42,003 bases of DNA from Muribaculaceae bacterium (GCA_029055345.1 JAIDDJ010000053.1:1-42003), one strand, 5' to 3'; numbered from the stretch's first letter, positions 16,101 to 24,795 are shown. Notes: generated by a model from the sequence alone, not told the origin. Made by a program: numbers and translations.

Positions 16101-16540
16101 CAGTAAAATTTCATTGATTTTTCGAGGGCCGCGCGCCAGGTGTCGGATATTTTCTGAGAAGTCTTTGATACAGGGTCGAAGCATACCATTACGGTCTCCG
16201 CGCAAGATTTGAGTTGCTTGGTCTTCTTCTCCACAATCATTTGCTGCAGCCGGAAACTCTTTTCGTGGATTTCCATGCAGCGGGTCCAGACCTCGATCTC
16301 CTCGCCGAAATAGGTTGGCGCCACGTATGCACAATCTATGTTGGCGATAACAGATTCCACTTTCTGCCAATTTATGTTGCCATCCATAATGTGTTCGAAG
16401 AAGTAAGCCTTTCCGGTATCATAAAATGAAAGATATACTGTGTTGTTGAGATGGCCTAAGATATCGATGTCGTTGAAACGTATCTGGAGATCGACCGAAT
16501 GATAAAATTTGCTTATGTGTGGTAAAGTATCGGGTTTCAT
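16100..16540 (-). CDS. Acyl-CoA thioesterase, 4HBT hotdog fold (YbgC-like)
   Basis: A 146-residue hotdog-fold thioesterase. The active-site region reads IRFNDIDILGHLNNTVYLSFYD (about 20-41), containing the Asp and the HxNN element typical of 4-hydroxybenzoyl-CoA/YbgC-type enzymes, followed by the long helix and SVIANIDCAYVAPTYFGEEIEV strands. It probably hydrolyses an acyl-CoA; chain length cannot be predicted. It lies 6 nt after the DciA-like gene in the recF operon. Confidence 0.85.
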   Translation of the reverse strand: MKPDTLPHISKFYHSVDLQIRFNDIDILGHLNNTVYLSFYDTGKAYFFEHIMDGNINWQKVESVIANIDCAYVAPTYFGEEIEVWTRCMEIHEKSFRLQQMIVEKKTKQLKSCAETVMVCFDPVSKTSQKISDTWRAALEKSMKFY

Positions 16541-16546
16541 TTTAAA

Positions 16547-16837
16547 TCATTTGAATCTAATTTCAGAGATAACTTGCCGTCCGAGGTTGTCGTTTATCAT
16601 ATCCCGGATTCGCGACCGGCTCATGTTAAGTTCCTGACGGAGAGAAGCATTGCGGACGAAAATGGTCATAAGACCGTTTGTCACAATCGGTCGGCCGGCC
16701 ATTGCAGCGATAGCCTCGCCGACCACAAGCGGCCAGACATTAATGGCGCGTATTTCGTAAAGCCTGTCGTTCATTCCCTGTTCTGACAAGGCCTGCCGGA
16801 GCACATCGCCCACGCTTTCGGAATCCAGTCTTTTCAT
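16547..16837 (-). CDS. DUF721 / DciA-like protein
   Basis: A 96-residue protein matching the DUF721 core: the N-terminal helix SVGDVLRQAL, then WPLVVGEAIAAMAGRPIVTNGLMTIFV, the NASLRQEL helix and a C-terminal strand VISEIRFK. DciA, a DUF721 member, helps load the replicative helicase in bacteria lacking DnaC; whether this homologue does so is inferred. The gene lies 5 nt after recF, a common arrangement (recF-DUF721), which supports a replication or repair role. Confidence 0.8.
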   Translation of the reverse strand: MKRLDSESVGDVLRQALSEQGMNDRLYEIRAINVWPLVVGEAIAAMAGRPIVTNGLMTIFVRNASLRQELNMSRSRIRDMINDNLGRQVISEIRFK

Positions 16838-16842
16838 GTCAA

Positions 16843-17952
16843 CTAAGATAGAGATGATATTTTAGCGAAAGAGCCGTCGGTCACTTCGAAAAGTTTGCTT
16901 TCCGACCGAATTGTCTGCATGGTTTCATCGATGTGTTCGCGGTTTGTATCCGTGATGAATATCTGGCCGAAATTCTCGCCACCGCTCACTTCCGCGATGA
17001 TTCTTGCCACGCGCGAAGAGTCAAGTTTGTCGAAAATGTCATCGAGGAGCAGTATCGGGGTCGCGCCGCTGTTTTTTCTCAGGTAATCGAATATTGCGAA
17101 TTTAAGGGCGATAGTGAAAGTCTTCACCTGTCCCTGGCTTCCGAGTCTCCTCATCGAATAGTCTCCGAGACTTGTGGAGAGATCATCGCGGTGAATGCCT
17201 GAGGAGGTGAAACCGAGAACCATATCCTTCGTTCTCAGCTCATTGAGCACATCCGGGAATTTCTTGTCGTTCAGGATGCTGCGGTAGCTGAGCGATGCTG
17301 TCTCCGCATCATCGGAAATACGAGAATAATACCGGACGAAGTCAGGTTTGATATCCTCGACCCATTTCATTCGGGCGGCATGGATTTGCTCGGCGGCCTC
17401 GGTCATTGAGTTTTCGACCGACTCATAAAGCAGTGTATCGCGGATGCCGGCCCGGAGCATTTTGTTGCGACTCTCCAGCGCCTTGTTGTATTTGATGAGT
17501 CGGGCGAGGTAAGATTTATCAGCCTGAGATATAACCACATCCATCAGGCGTCGGCGGACTTCTCCGCTTCCGCTTACAATTTCAGAGTCTGCCGGGGCAA
17601 CGCTTACAATCGGAAACCTCCCTATATGCTCGGAAATCCTCGGATATTCCTTGTCATTGCGTCTGAGTGTCTTCCCTTTTGCTCGGGCGATGCTGCAGGC
17701 CACTGATTCAGTTGACCCGGAATCCATGATGTATATGCCTTTGACCATCAGCAGGTCGGATCCATGCCGGATGAGCGCGCTCTCCGGGATAGGCCGTATG
17801 GGACGGGCCATACTCAGGAAATGCACGGCTTCAAGCAGGTTGCTCTTGCCCATTCCGTTCCGACCGAGCAGACAGTTTACGCCGGGAGAGAAGTCGAGTT
17901 TGGCTGCGGCGATATTCTTGAAGTCGAGGATGTCGATAGTGTCCAGTCGCAT
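16843..17952 (-). CDS. recF: DNA replication and repair protein RecF
   Basis: A 369-residue SMC-like ATPase of the RecFOR pathway, which loads RecA at ssDNA gaps. Walker A is GRNGMGKSN (about 30-38), the ABC-type signature is LGSQGQVKTFTIALKFA (about 270-286), and Walker B is PILLLDDIFDKLD (about 307-319). Also typical are IDILDFKNI at the N-terminus and FITDTNREHI near the end. Length is normal for RecF. It is the first gene of recF-dciA-thioesterase, starting 35 nt downstream of the upp stop. Confidence 0.95.
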   Translation of the reverse strand: MRLDTIDILDFKNIAAAKLDFSPGVNCLLGRNGMGKSNLLEAVHFLSMARPIRPIPESALIRHGSDLLMVKGIYIMDSGSTESVACSIARAKGKTLRRNDKEYPRISEHIGRFPIVSVAPADSEIVSGSGEVRRRLMDVVISQADKSYLARLIKYNKALESRNKMLRAGIRDTLLYESVENSMTEAAEQIHAARMKWVEDIKPDFVRYYSRISDDAETASLSYRSILNDKKFPDVLNELRTKDMVLGFTSSGIHRDDLSTSLGDYSMRRLGSQGQVKTFTIALKFAIFDYLRKNSGATPILLLDDIFDKLDSSRVARIIAEVSGGENFGQIFITDTNREHIDETMQTIRSESKLFEVTDGSFAKISSLS

Positions 17953-17987
17953 AACTTAGGAAGGAAATAAGAGGAGCGGAAAAAGTA

Positions 17988-18641
17988 TCAGTCCTTAATA
18001 CCATAAGCGAGATCGCCGGCATCGCCGAGACCGGGCACGATATAGCTGTGGGCATTGACTTCGGCATCGATATCGCCACACCAGAGGGTGGTGTCGTCCG
18101 GGAAGTGAGCCTTGACATAATCAACGCTTTGAGCCGAAGCGATGACGCTTGCCACGTGGATTTTTGCCGGAGTGCCTTTTCCCAATAATGCCTTGTATGC
18201 GAGTTCCATTGAGCTGCCGGTGGCGAGCATCGGGTCAACGAGGATAAGAGTTTTTCCATCAAGGCGCGGGGATGCGAGATATTCCACGAGCACATCGAAA
18301 GTATCCCCTTTCTCGCGGTATTTGCGGTAGGCACTGACGAAAGCGTTCTCCGCGCGGTCGAAATAATTGAGGAATCCGTGGTGGAAGGGAAGACCGGCCC
18401 GCAGAATAGTGGCGAGTACAACCTTGTCGGCAGGTTCGCGACACACGCATTTGCCAAGCGGTGTCTGTATTTCGGTATCCTTATATTCGAGACGTTTGGA
18501 AATCTCATATGCCATTATCTGGCCGATACGGTCGAGGTTAGTGCGGAACCGCAAGGGGTCATGCTGGATTGTTACATCGCGGAGCTCCATCATATATCGG
18601 TTGACGATGCTCGGAGTATCGGCGAAATTGATTACTTCCAT
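17988..18641 (-). CDS. upp: Uracil phosphoribosyltransferase
   Basis: A 217-residue type I PRTase converting uracil and PRPP to UMP (pyrimidine salvage). I chose the ATG at 18641 (MEVINFADTPS). A frame extension of 25 residues upstream overlaps the 3' end of ribF and does not look like part of the family. The PRPP-binding loop is TLILVDPMLATGSSM, the flexible region LRAGLPFHHGFLNYF, and the uracil-binding end IVPGLGDAGDLAYG. All key elements are present. Confidence 0.95.
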   Translation of the reverse strand: MEVINFADTPSIVNRYMMELRDVTIQHDPLRFRTNLDRIGQIMAYEISKRLEYKDTEIQTPLGKCVCREPADKVVLATILRAGLPFHHGFLNYFDRAENAFVSAYRKYREKGDTFDVLVEYLASPRLDGKTLILVDPMLATGSSMELAYKALLGKGTPAKIHVASVIASAQSVDYVKAHFPDDTTLWCGDIDAEVNAHSYIVPGLGDAGDLAYGIKD

Positions 18642-18690
18642 ATATTTAATTTTTAAGGTTTGCTGGAAATGAGGAATCAGGAATGAGGAA

Positions 18691-19578
18691 TTAGGGCTTG
18701 GGGCGAGGCAGGGCAAGTTTTTTTCTGGCTGCTTCGATATCGGCGGCGATTCTGAGCTTGAGGGCCTCGACTGAGGGGAACTTCATTTCATCACGCAATC
18801 TGGGCCCGAATTTGACTTCTATCGTTTTGCCATAGAGGTCGCCATCGAAGTCGAGCAGATGGGCTTCGAGAGCCAAAGATGTTCCATCCGTAAGCGTGGG
18901 AGCGCGCCCGATATTCACCACTGCGAGGAATTCGCCGTCCGGTGCCGCTACAGTAGCGGCATATACTCCCTCCAGGGGCAACAGCTGGCGAGGGTCGGTG
19001 GAGAGATTCACCGTAGGGACACCGATAGTGCGTCCGATGCCACGGCCATGTTCCACGCGGCCTGATACGCAGAAGGGCCTGCCAAGTATTTTTTGCGCCG
19101 ACGACGTGTCACCGGCAGCTATGGCGCGTCGGGCCGCCGATGAGCTGCATCCCGGAATAGCCGGCGCTTCGATGATTTCCACGCCTGTTTCCTCTCCGAG
19201 TCTACGGAAGTCAGCAATCGTCAGGTCGGCGCCATCTGAGCCGAAAGTGTTGTCATAACCGATCACTATGGCCTCCGCGCCATAATTATGCGCCAATCTT
19301 GTCATCCATTCTTTAGCGGAAATTTGACGCAATTCATCGGTGAATTCGAGTCTGACCACTTCCACGCCCGCTTCTTGGAGTAGTTTGTCGCGGCGTTCGA
19401 TTCCGGATAGGAGCCTGGGGGCCCTTTCCGGAGCGACAGTCTCGAGAGGATGGCGGTCGAAAGTCATCACCGTGGGGGTAAGCCCGCGGCGGTCAGCCTC
19501 TGCGAGCAATGTGCGGATCACTTCGTGGTGGCCGCGGTGCAGGCCATCGAATGTGCCGATTGTGACAATTCTTTTCAT
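18691..19578 (-). CDS. ribF: Bifunctional riboflavin kinase / FAD synthetase
   Basis: A 295-residue enzyme making FMN and then FAD. The N-terminal nucleotidyltransferase half has VTIGTFDGLHRGHHEVI (about 4-20) and VIGYDNTFGSDG. The C-terminal kinase half has GRVEHGRGIGRTIGVPTVNL (the GxPTxN ATP/Mg site), GVYAATV, NIGRAPT and EAHLLDFDGDLYG. It lies 17 nt downstream of the HAD phosphatase gene. A Nudix or HAD phosphatase is needed earlier in the riboflavin pathway to dephosphorylate the pyrimidine intermediate, so the adjacent HAD gene is a possible, unproven, pathway partner. Confidence 0.95.
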   Translation of the reverse strand: MKRIVTIGTFDGLHRGHHEVIRTLLAEADRRGLTPTVMTFDRHPLETVAPERAPRLLSGIERRDKLLQEAGVEVVRLEFTDELRQISAKEWMTRLAHNYGAEAIVIGYDNTFGSDGADLTIADFRRLGEETGVEIIEAPAIPGCSSSAARRAIAAGDTSSAQKILGRPFCVSGRVEHGRGIGRTIGVPTVNLSTDPRQLLPLEGVYAATVAAPDGEFLAVVNIGRAPTLTDGTSLALEAHLLDFDGDLYGKTIEVKFGPRLRDEMKFPSVEALKLRIAADIEAARKKLALPRPKP

Positions 19579-19595
19579 GGTATCTATCGTCAGTG

Positions 19596-20240
19596 TCAGG
19601 ACTTAATATCAGGCTGTGTGCGGAGTCGTTCGGCAGCCGTAAGCAGGGTTTCCGCGCCCCATATCCTCAAGGCGTGCATGCCGAGTCGACGCGCCTCTTC
19701 GCAGTTGGCTTCCGAGTCGTCAAGAAGGATTGACTCCCGGGGCTGAAGAGAATACCGGCGCAGGACTGTCTCGAAAATCTGAGGGTCGGGCTTGCACACA
19801 CCTTCGGCAAAACTCGTAACGATGCCGTCGAAATAATCTCCTACCCGAAGGCCTTCCTGCATGAAAGCCTGTTTTATCCATCCGTCATACATAATGACGT
19901 TGGTGTTGGATATCATGAAAAGCCTGAGTCCGGCCGAGCGCATGCTTCGGAGCGCAGCGAGTCTTTCAGGGGGCAACTTTACGAGGAAAGCATAGAAGGC
20001 CTTTTCCAAGAGTTTGTCATCGATGTTTCGGCCCGCGAGTTCGCGCAATTTGTCGTAGAAATCGGCCACTGAGATGCTTCCCGTCTCGATAGAAAGAAAA
20101 GGCTCTTTCTGACGGTAAAGGCCGAGCATCTCATTGACACCGGGAATGCCGAGGGCCTCGAACTCCCTGACGCAGCGGTCGCGGTCAAGGTCAATCATGA
20201 CACCACCGAGGTCGATAATTACATTTTTTATACCATTCAT
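19596..20240 (-). CDS. HAD-family phosphatase (subclass IA)
   Basis: A 214-residue HAD hydrolase. Motif I is VIIDLGGVMIDLD (nucleophile Asp near residue 11), motif II MISNTN, motif III the Lys of EGVCKPDP, and motif IV ILLDDSEANCEEARRLG, so the active site is complete. The substrate is unknown; candidates include sugar phosphates, nucleotides or the riboflavin-pathway pyrimidine phosphate, given ribF 17 nt downstream. The -10-like box ends about 5 nt before the ATG, implying a nearly leaderless mRNA. Confidence 0.85.
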   Translation of the reverse strand: MNGIKNVIIDLGGVMIDLDRDRCVREFEALGIPGVNEMLGLYRQKEPFLSIETGSISVADFYDKLRELAGRNIDDKLLEKAFYAFLVKLPPERLAALRSMRSAGLRLFMISNTNVIMYDGWIKQAFMQEGLRVGDYFDGIVTSFAEGVCKPDPQIFETVLRRYSLQPRESILLDDSEANCEEARRLGMHALRIWGAETLLTAAERLRTQPDIKS

Positions 20241-20244
20241 GCTG

Positions 20245-20275
20245 CAAAGTTAATAATTTTTACTAATTTTGTGAA
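20245..20275. promoter_or_regulatory. Overlapping divergent promoters of the HAD gene and pfkA
   Basis: In the 64-bp gap, the minus strand carries TTTC-N20-TAACTTTG (-7 box at 20252-20245), pointing at the HAD gene. The plus strand carries CTG (20242-20244), 19 nt, then TAATTTTG (20264-20271), pointing at pfkA with a leader of about 27 nt. The two overlap, so the promoters could compete. The TAACTTTGCAGC context is nearly identical to that of the tRNA-Tyr promoter at 21358. Confidence 0.6.
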
Positions 20276-20304
20276 ATTCAAAATCTATATAAACCATCGG
20301 ACAT

Positions 20305-21285
20305 ATGAGCAACGTGAAGTCAATAGGCATTCTGACGTCGGGAGGTGATGCCCCCGGCATGAATGCGGCAATCCGGGCAGTGACGCGAGCCGGCATCTTC
20401 GCCGGGTTCAAGGTTTACGGCATTTACCGCGGATACCGCGGTTTGATTTATGACGAGATAGAGGAATTCTCGACGCAGAACGTATCGAATATCATCCAGC
20501 GAGGGGGTACGATACTGAAGACGGCACGTTGCAAGGAATTTCAGACCCCGGAGGGTCGGCAATGCGCCTACGATGTGCTTAAACGCCACGAGATAGATGC
20601 GCTTGTCGTAATTGGCGGTGACGGTTCGCTGACCGGTGCCCGCATCTTCGGTAATGAGTTCCAGTTCCCGATAATCGGATTGCCCGGCACTATCGACAAC
20701 GATTTATACGGGACCGACACGACCATCGGCTATGACACCGCTTTGAACACCATAATGGAATGTGTCGACAAGATTCGCGACACGGCCACGTCGCACGAGC
20801 GGTTGTTCTTCATCGAGGTGATGGGGCGCGATGCCGGATTCCTTGCGCTTAACGGCGCGATAGCCTCCGGGGCTGAGGCCGCCATTATCCCCGAAATTTC
20901 GACTCAGGTCGACCAGCTTTCCGAACTTATCAAGAACGGCTTCCGGAAATCGAAGAACTCCTCGATAGTTCTCGTGGCCGAGTCTCCGATCACCGGAGGA
21001 GCCATGGGCCTGGCCCAGCGTGTCAACGAGGAATATCCGGGTTATGATGTTCGCGTATCGATTCTGGGGCACCTGCAGCGCGGTGGTCAGCCTACGGCAC
21101 ACGACCGCATACTTGCCTCGCGCATGGGAGCAGCCGCTATAGATGCCCTTTTGGACGACCAGCGCAACGTGATGATCGGCGTGAAGAACGATGAGATCGT
21201 ATATGTGCCTATCACGAAGGCGATCAAGAACGATAAACCTATCAACGAGGAGCTGATGTCGACGCTCAGGCGTCTCTCCATCTGA
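20305..21285 (+). CDS. pfkA: ATP-dependent 6-phosphofructokinase
   Basis: A 326-residue glycolytic enzyme phosphorylating fructose 6-phosphate. GGDAPGMNA (N-terminal ATP loop), [16 protein letters not shown] (catalytic Asp) and [12 protein letters not shown] are all present. Glycines in GGDGS and PGTIDND, rather than the Asp/Lys of PPi-dependent enzymes, indicate ATP use. [13 protein letters not shown] near the end completes the sugar-phosphate site. Length is typical of the bacterial type I enzyme. Confidence 0.95.
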   Translation: MSNVKSIGILTSGGDAPGMNAAIRAVTRAGIFAGFKVYGIYRGYRGLIYDEIEEFSTQNVSNIIQRGGTILKTARCKEFQTPEGRQCAYDVLKRHEIDALVVIGGDGSLTGARIFGNEFQFPIIGLPGTIDNDLYGTDTTIGYDTALNTIMECVDKIRDTATSHERLFFIEVMGRDAGFLALNGAIASGAEAAIIPEISTQVDQLSELIKNGFRKSKNSSIVLVAESPITGGAMGLAQRVNEEYPGYDVRVSILGHLQRGGQPTAHDRILASRMGAAAIDALLDDQRNVMIGVKNDEIVYVPITKAIKNDKPINEELMSTLRRLSI

Positions 21286-21334
21286 TAGAGCAGCAGGCGG
21301 CTTTTGAGGTATCGGCACTTTTTCTTGCAATAAT

Positions 21335-21365
21335 TTTGGAGAATGAGAAAAAATGCTTAACTTTG
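21335..21365 (+). promoter_or_regulatory. Promoter of tRNA-Tyr
   Basis: TTTG (21335-21338), 19 nt, then TAACTTTG (21358-21365), an exact consensus match. The tRNA begins 12 nt after the box, leaving a very short leader. Confidence 0.8.
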
Positions 21366-21376
21366 CAGCCGCAAAA

Positions 21377-21459
21377 GGGTGGTTACCAGAGTGGCCAAAT
21401 GGGGCAGACTGTAAATCTGCTGGCTTACGCCTTCGGTGGTTCGAATCCATCACCACCCA
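21377..21459 (+). tRNA. tRNA-Tyr (GTA)
   Basis: An 83-nt class II tRNA. The acceptor arm GGGTGGT (21377-21383) pairs with ACCACCC (21452-21458), with discriminator A at 21459. The anticodon loop ACTGTAAAT has GTA at 21411-21413, a long variable arm follows, and the T-loop is GGTTCGAATCC. CCA is not encoded. It stands alone between pfkA and its own terminator. Confidence 0.95.
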
Positions 21460-21473
21460 CCCGAATAAAATGC

Positions 21474-21510
21474 AAAAGAGAGCGAACCGATGGTCCGCTC
21501 TCTTTTGTTT
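21474..21510 (+). terminator. Terminator after tRNA-Tyr
   Basis: AAAAGAGAGCG (21474-21484) and CGCTCTCTTTT (21496-21506) form a perfect 11-bp stem with an 11-nt loop, ending in a T-run (TTTTGTTT). Confidence 0.85.
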
Positions 21511-21558
21511 AAGTTGAAACAGATACTTTAGTTTGAATTGAAACAGATACTTTAGTTT
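21504..21558 (+). repeat. Two 21-bp direct repeats with promoter-like boxes upstream of DUF4836
   Basis: TTGAAACAGATACTTTAGTTT occurs at 21514-21534 and again, identical, at 21538-21558 (period 24). TTTG (21504-21507), 20 nt and TTAGTTTG (21528-21535) give a one-mismatch Bacteroidetes promoter embedded in the first copy. The second copy repeats the -7-like sequence. This may be a duplicated binding site or promoter for the DUF4836 operon. Confidence 0.55.
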
Positions 21559-21608
21559 AAGGATAATGCAAATCTGTCGGAGTAACCGGCACTTAAAATC
21601 ATAATGGT

Positions 21609-22943
21609 ATGAAAAGAATCACGAACTCACTGTTGGCGATAGCCACTCTGCTGGTCATATTGCTTCCCTCCTGTTCGGGAAAAGAAAGCGCGAATGCGGG
21701 CGACCTCCTCGCCACTGTCCCCAGCGATGCATCCGTAGTGTCGGTAATGAATGTAAAGGCCATCCTTGAAAAAGCGGGTTGCAAGGTGTCGGACGATAAA
21801 ATCGAACTGAGCCCGGAGCTGAAGGCGCTTGCGGAGAAGCAGAATAATCCCGGCGGAGTCAAGGAGCTTACGTCATTGTGCAACGGAGCATCGGGTGTGG
21901 ACCCGACGGTGATGGCGGCATATAAGGAAGGTTATGACTATTATGTCACCGGCTATCTGGCCGATCCTGATAAGTTCAAGGCCTATATCGCTGAAAAGAA
22001 AGGGGGCTCTTTCTCTACGGAGAACGGCATTGATATCTGCGGCAACGTGGCCGTATCCAACAGTCGCTTCTGGGTAAACCTTCAGAAAGGTTCCATTCAA
22101 TCGGACGAGATAAGCAGGTTCACCTCCCTTTCAAAAAGCCAGAGTTTCCTTGACAATGGATATGCACAGAAAATGAGCGAGTTCAGCACCGATATAGAAG
22201 GCTGGGGCGACATCAACGGGCTTCTGAATACTGCGGATCTCGGTTTCCAGGGCAAAGCTTGGACGCAGATAGCCGTGCAGACTCTTTATGAGGACCCGAG
22301 CGCGCTGGTCTTTTCGGTAGATTTCAAGAAAGGCGCGGCCGAGGTCAATATCGGTATTCTGAATTCGAAGGATAAGGAGGCCAAGTTTCAGCTTGCAACT
22401 GAGAAAATAGATTTGAATGCCGTAGCCTCGATAGGTGGCAAGGCAGACATTCTTGCAGCCATAGCTATTCCCGAGAAACTCATATCCCAGCTTACCAAAG
22501 AAGCTTCATCAAAAAGGCCGTCGATGATGGGTGAATACTTGAAATTGTTCCAATCTCTCGACGGGACGACCGCCCTTGCAATCGGGGCCGAGGGTAGCCG
22601 GGGACTTCGCGGTATCGTGACCACCAACGGCAAGGATTTATCTCCGCTCACCTCTATATTAGGGAGTATGGGAATAAACGTCAGCAAGGAGGGCAATGTG
22701 CTGAGACTGTCGGAGGGCGAAGTGTCAGGCGCGCTTGAGGTCTCCGCCGCGAGCAACGATCTCAAGGGAGCGATGGGAGGAGTTGTTCTTTCCTCAGCTG
22801 CGACCAATCGATTCAAGAAAAGCGGACTGGACCGTGTGGTTGTCACGCTCATTCCCGAATCGGGTTCACTTCGTTTCCGCATAGCCGGTATTGCGGCAGA
22901 TGACAGCGAGAACATCCTGAAGACCATAATAAAGAATCAGTGA
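21609..22943 (+). CDS. DUF4836-like lipoprotein
   Basis: A 444-residue exported lipoprotein: a hydrophobic signal ending in LLPSCSGK (lipobox Cys near residue 22), then a DUF4836-type sequence starting ATVPSDASVVSVMNVKAILEKAGCKV. The family is common in Bacteroidales and has no assigned function; the opening resembles proteins that present a pair of similar alpha/beta domains. The next gene, an ABC ATPase, begins 13 nt after its stop, so it probably forms an operon with an ABC exporter. Confidence 0.75.
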   Translation: MKRITNSLLAIATLLVILLPSCSGKESANAGDLLATVPSDASVVSVMNVKAILEKAGCKVSDDKIELSPELKALAEKQNNPGGVKELTSLCNGASGVDPTVMAAYKEGYDYYVTGYLADPDKFKAYIAEKKGGSFSTENGIDICGNVAVSNSRFWVNLQKGSIQSDEISRFTSLSKSQSFLDNGYAQKMSEFSTDIEGWGDINGLLNTADLGFQGKAWTQIAVQTLYEDPSALVFSVDFKKGAAEVNIGILNSKDKEAKFQLATEKIDLNAVASIGGKADILAAIAIPEKLISQLTKEASSKRPSMMGEYLKLFQSLDGTTALAIGAEGSRGLRGIVTTNGKDLSPLTSILGSMGINVSKEGNVLRLSEGEVSGALEVSAASNDLKGAMGGVVLSSAATNRFKKSGLDRVVVTLIPESGSLRFRIAGIAADDSENILKTIIKNQ

Positions 22944-22956
22944 AAGAAATTTTCGA

Positions 22957-23601
22957 GTGAAGACAATAACACTTGAATCGACATTGCCGCGGGTATTCGT
23001 CAACGAGCGTATACCCGCGTCCGATGTCTGGCAACGGCGCATTGAATTCGAGCGCGGGAAGAGTTACCTCGTAGAGGCCACCAGCGGCGGGGGCAAGTCG
23101 TCGATGTGTTCGTTCATCTTCGGCGCCCGAACCGATTACGAGGGCCGCATACTTTTTGACGGGCGCGACAGCCGGGATCTGCAGATGGGGGAGTGGCTTT
23201 CATTGCGGCGCACATCTTTGGCCTATCTTCCGCAGGAGCTTTCATTGTTTGCCGAGTTGTCGGCTTTTGAGAATATAAAGCTAAAGAATCAACTGACAGA
23301 TCATATCCCGGAAGAGCGTATAGAAGAATGGCTCGACCGCCTTGGCATATCATCGCGCAGAAATTATCCGGCAGGGCGCATGTCGATAGGCCAGCAGCAG
23401 CGTGTGGCTATAATCCGAAGCATCTGCCAGCCATTCGATTTTATATTGCTCGATGAACCGGTGAGTCACCTTGACGCCGTCAACAATCGCGTGGCCGCCT
23501 CCCTGATAGTCGAGGAGGCTGCCCGGCAGGGAGCCGCCATCATCTCCACATCCGTTGGTAATCATCTTGACCTTGATTATGATTTTAGGCTGAAATTATG
23601 A
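22957..23601 (+). CDS. ABC transporter ATP-binding protein, atypical
   Basis: A 214-residue ABC ATPase, probably starting at GTG 22957. The Walker A region reads ATSGGGKSS (first Gly of GxxxxGK replaced by Ala), the Q-loop region YLPQELSLF, the signature MSIGQQQRVAIIRSI (in place of LSGGQ) and Walker B FDFILLDEPVSHLD. At the H-loop, where a His is expected, the sequence is ISTSVGNHLD, so the switch His is apparently missing. It overlaps the permease gene by 4 nt and would form the nucleotide-binding subunit of a MacB/FtsX-type transporter. The transport substrate is unknown. Confidence 0.85.
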   Translation: MKTITLESTLPRVFVNERIPASDVWQRRIEFERGKSYLVEATSGGGKSSMCSFIFGARTDYEGRILFDGRDSRDLQMGEWLSLRRTSLAYLPQELSLFAELSAFENIKLKNQLTDHIPEERIEEWLDRLGISSRRNYPAGRMSIGQQQRVAIIRSICQPFDFILLDEPVSHLDAVNNRVAASLIVEEAARQGAAIISTSVGNHLDLDYDFRLKL

Positions 23602-24776
23602 TTTCAAAGATACTGAGAAAAAATACGTCGTTGGCGCAGATAATCGGGTTTGTGCTGTCGAACTTTATCGGTCTGGTGATAGTGCTCGGAGGGCTTCAAT
23701 TTTATCTTGATGCCCGGTCAATATGGGAGGATTCGGATTCGATAATCAATTCCGATTATCTTGTAGTCAACAAGAAAGTGACATCGTCGAATATGCTCGG
23801 TCAGTCTGAGTCGGGTTTTACGGAAGCTGAAATTGCGGACTTGGAGCGTCAGCCGTGGGTGCGTAAAGTCGGCCGGTTTTCAGCTAATGATTACCGCGTG
23901 ACCGCCCGTGTTGAGCAGGGAGGCCGCGGAATGTCGACCTATATGTTTTTCGAATCCATACCTGATGAGTTTGTCGACGTGCCTAAGTCGCAATGGGCTT
24001 ATCAACCGGGATCTGATGAAGTACCCATAATTTTATCGAAAGATTATCTTACGCTTTATAATTTCGGGTTTGCGACATCAGCGGGCCTTCCTCAGTTGTC
24101 GGAAGGATTGATGGGGAGCATCCCCCTTAGTCTTCGGCTGACGAGTGAGGATGGGAGTCGCGTACGCGAGATGCATGGACGCGTTGCCGGCTTCTCAAAC
24201 CGGCTGAATACGATACTCGTGCCCCGGTCATTCATGGAGGAGACCAATTTAACGCTTGGCACCGGGTCGGGTCGGGCGGCGTCTCGATTGATAATAGACG
24301 TGAGTAGTCCCGGGGATGTGGCCATCAACCGATATCTTGAGTCACATGATTGGGAAGTGGCCGGAGACAAGTCGGCAAGTTCTGCGGCATTCATGCTTCG
24401 GGTGGTTGTCGGCATAGTGTTAGGAATCGGTACAGTAATAACCATCTTGTCGCTGTTCATCCTTTTGCTCAGCATATCGCTGATAATGGAGCGCAATCGT
24501 AAGAAGCTGCATCAGTTGCTGATGTTGGGATATGAAGCCGGTCGCGTGGCGCGTCCCTATTCTATGCTTGCCGTTGGGATTCCGGCGGCGGGTCTACTGC
24601 TGTCGGTAGGCGCGATGTTCGGACTCCGTTCCTACTACCTGCTGCCCATAGAGGGCTTGGGAGCGCATCCGGCCTCGGTATGGCTTTCGCTTCTTGTGGG
24701 GATAGGTCTTACATTAGTGGTAATAGGTGTGAATCTGATCACGATCCGGCGCCGCATACGGTCGGCTTTTCGATAG
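23598..24776 (+). CDS. ABC transporter permease, FtsX/MacB-like
   Basis: A 392-residue integral membrane protein with four predicted spans: about 13-35, then a periplasmic domain of about 230 residues, then about 267-297, 320-345 and 361-382. One span followed by a large loop and three C-terminal spans is the MacB/LolC/FtsX topology. These are mechanotransmission-type ABC proteins acting on lipoproteins, toxins or cell-wall hydrolases. With the ATPase (4-nt overlap) and the DUF4836 lipoprotein it may form an envelope machine whose substrate could be that lipoprotein (inference). Confidence 0.8.
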   Translation: MISKILRKNTSLAQIIGFVLSNFIGLVIVLGGLQFYLDARSIWEDSDSIINSDYLVVNKKVTSSNMLGQSESGFTEAEIADLERQPWVRKVGRFSANDYRVTARVEQGGRGMSTYMFFESIPDEFVDVPKSQWAYQPGSDEVPIILSKDYLTLYNFGFATSAGLPQLSEGLMGSIPLSLRLTSEDGSRVREMHGRVAGFSNRLNTILVPRSFMEETNLTLGTGSGRAASRLIIDVSSPGDVAINRYLESHDWEVAGDKSASSAAFMLRVVVGIVLGIGTVITILSLFILLLSISLIMERNRKKLHQLLMLGYEAGRVARPYSMLAVGIPAAGLLLSVGAMFGLRSYYLLPIEGLGAHPASVWLSLLVGIGLTLVVIGVNLITIRRRIRSAFR

Positions 24777-24795
24777 GTTGTTTGCTCCCGGAGTA

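Noticed and set aside
18642-18716. Longer upp start (25 extra residues)
   Set aside because: The added residues overlap ribF and do not fit the uracil phosphoribosyltransferase family; MEVINFAD is the natural start.
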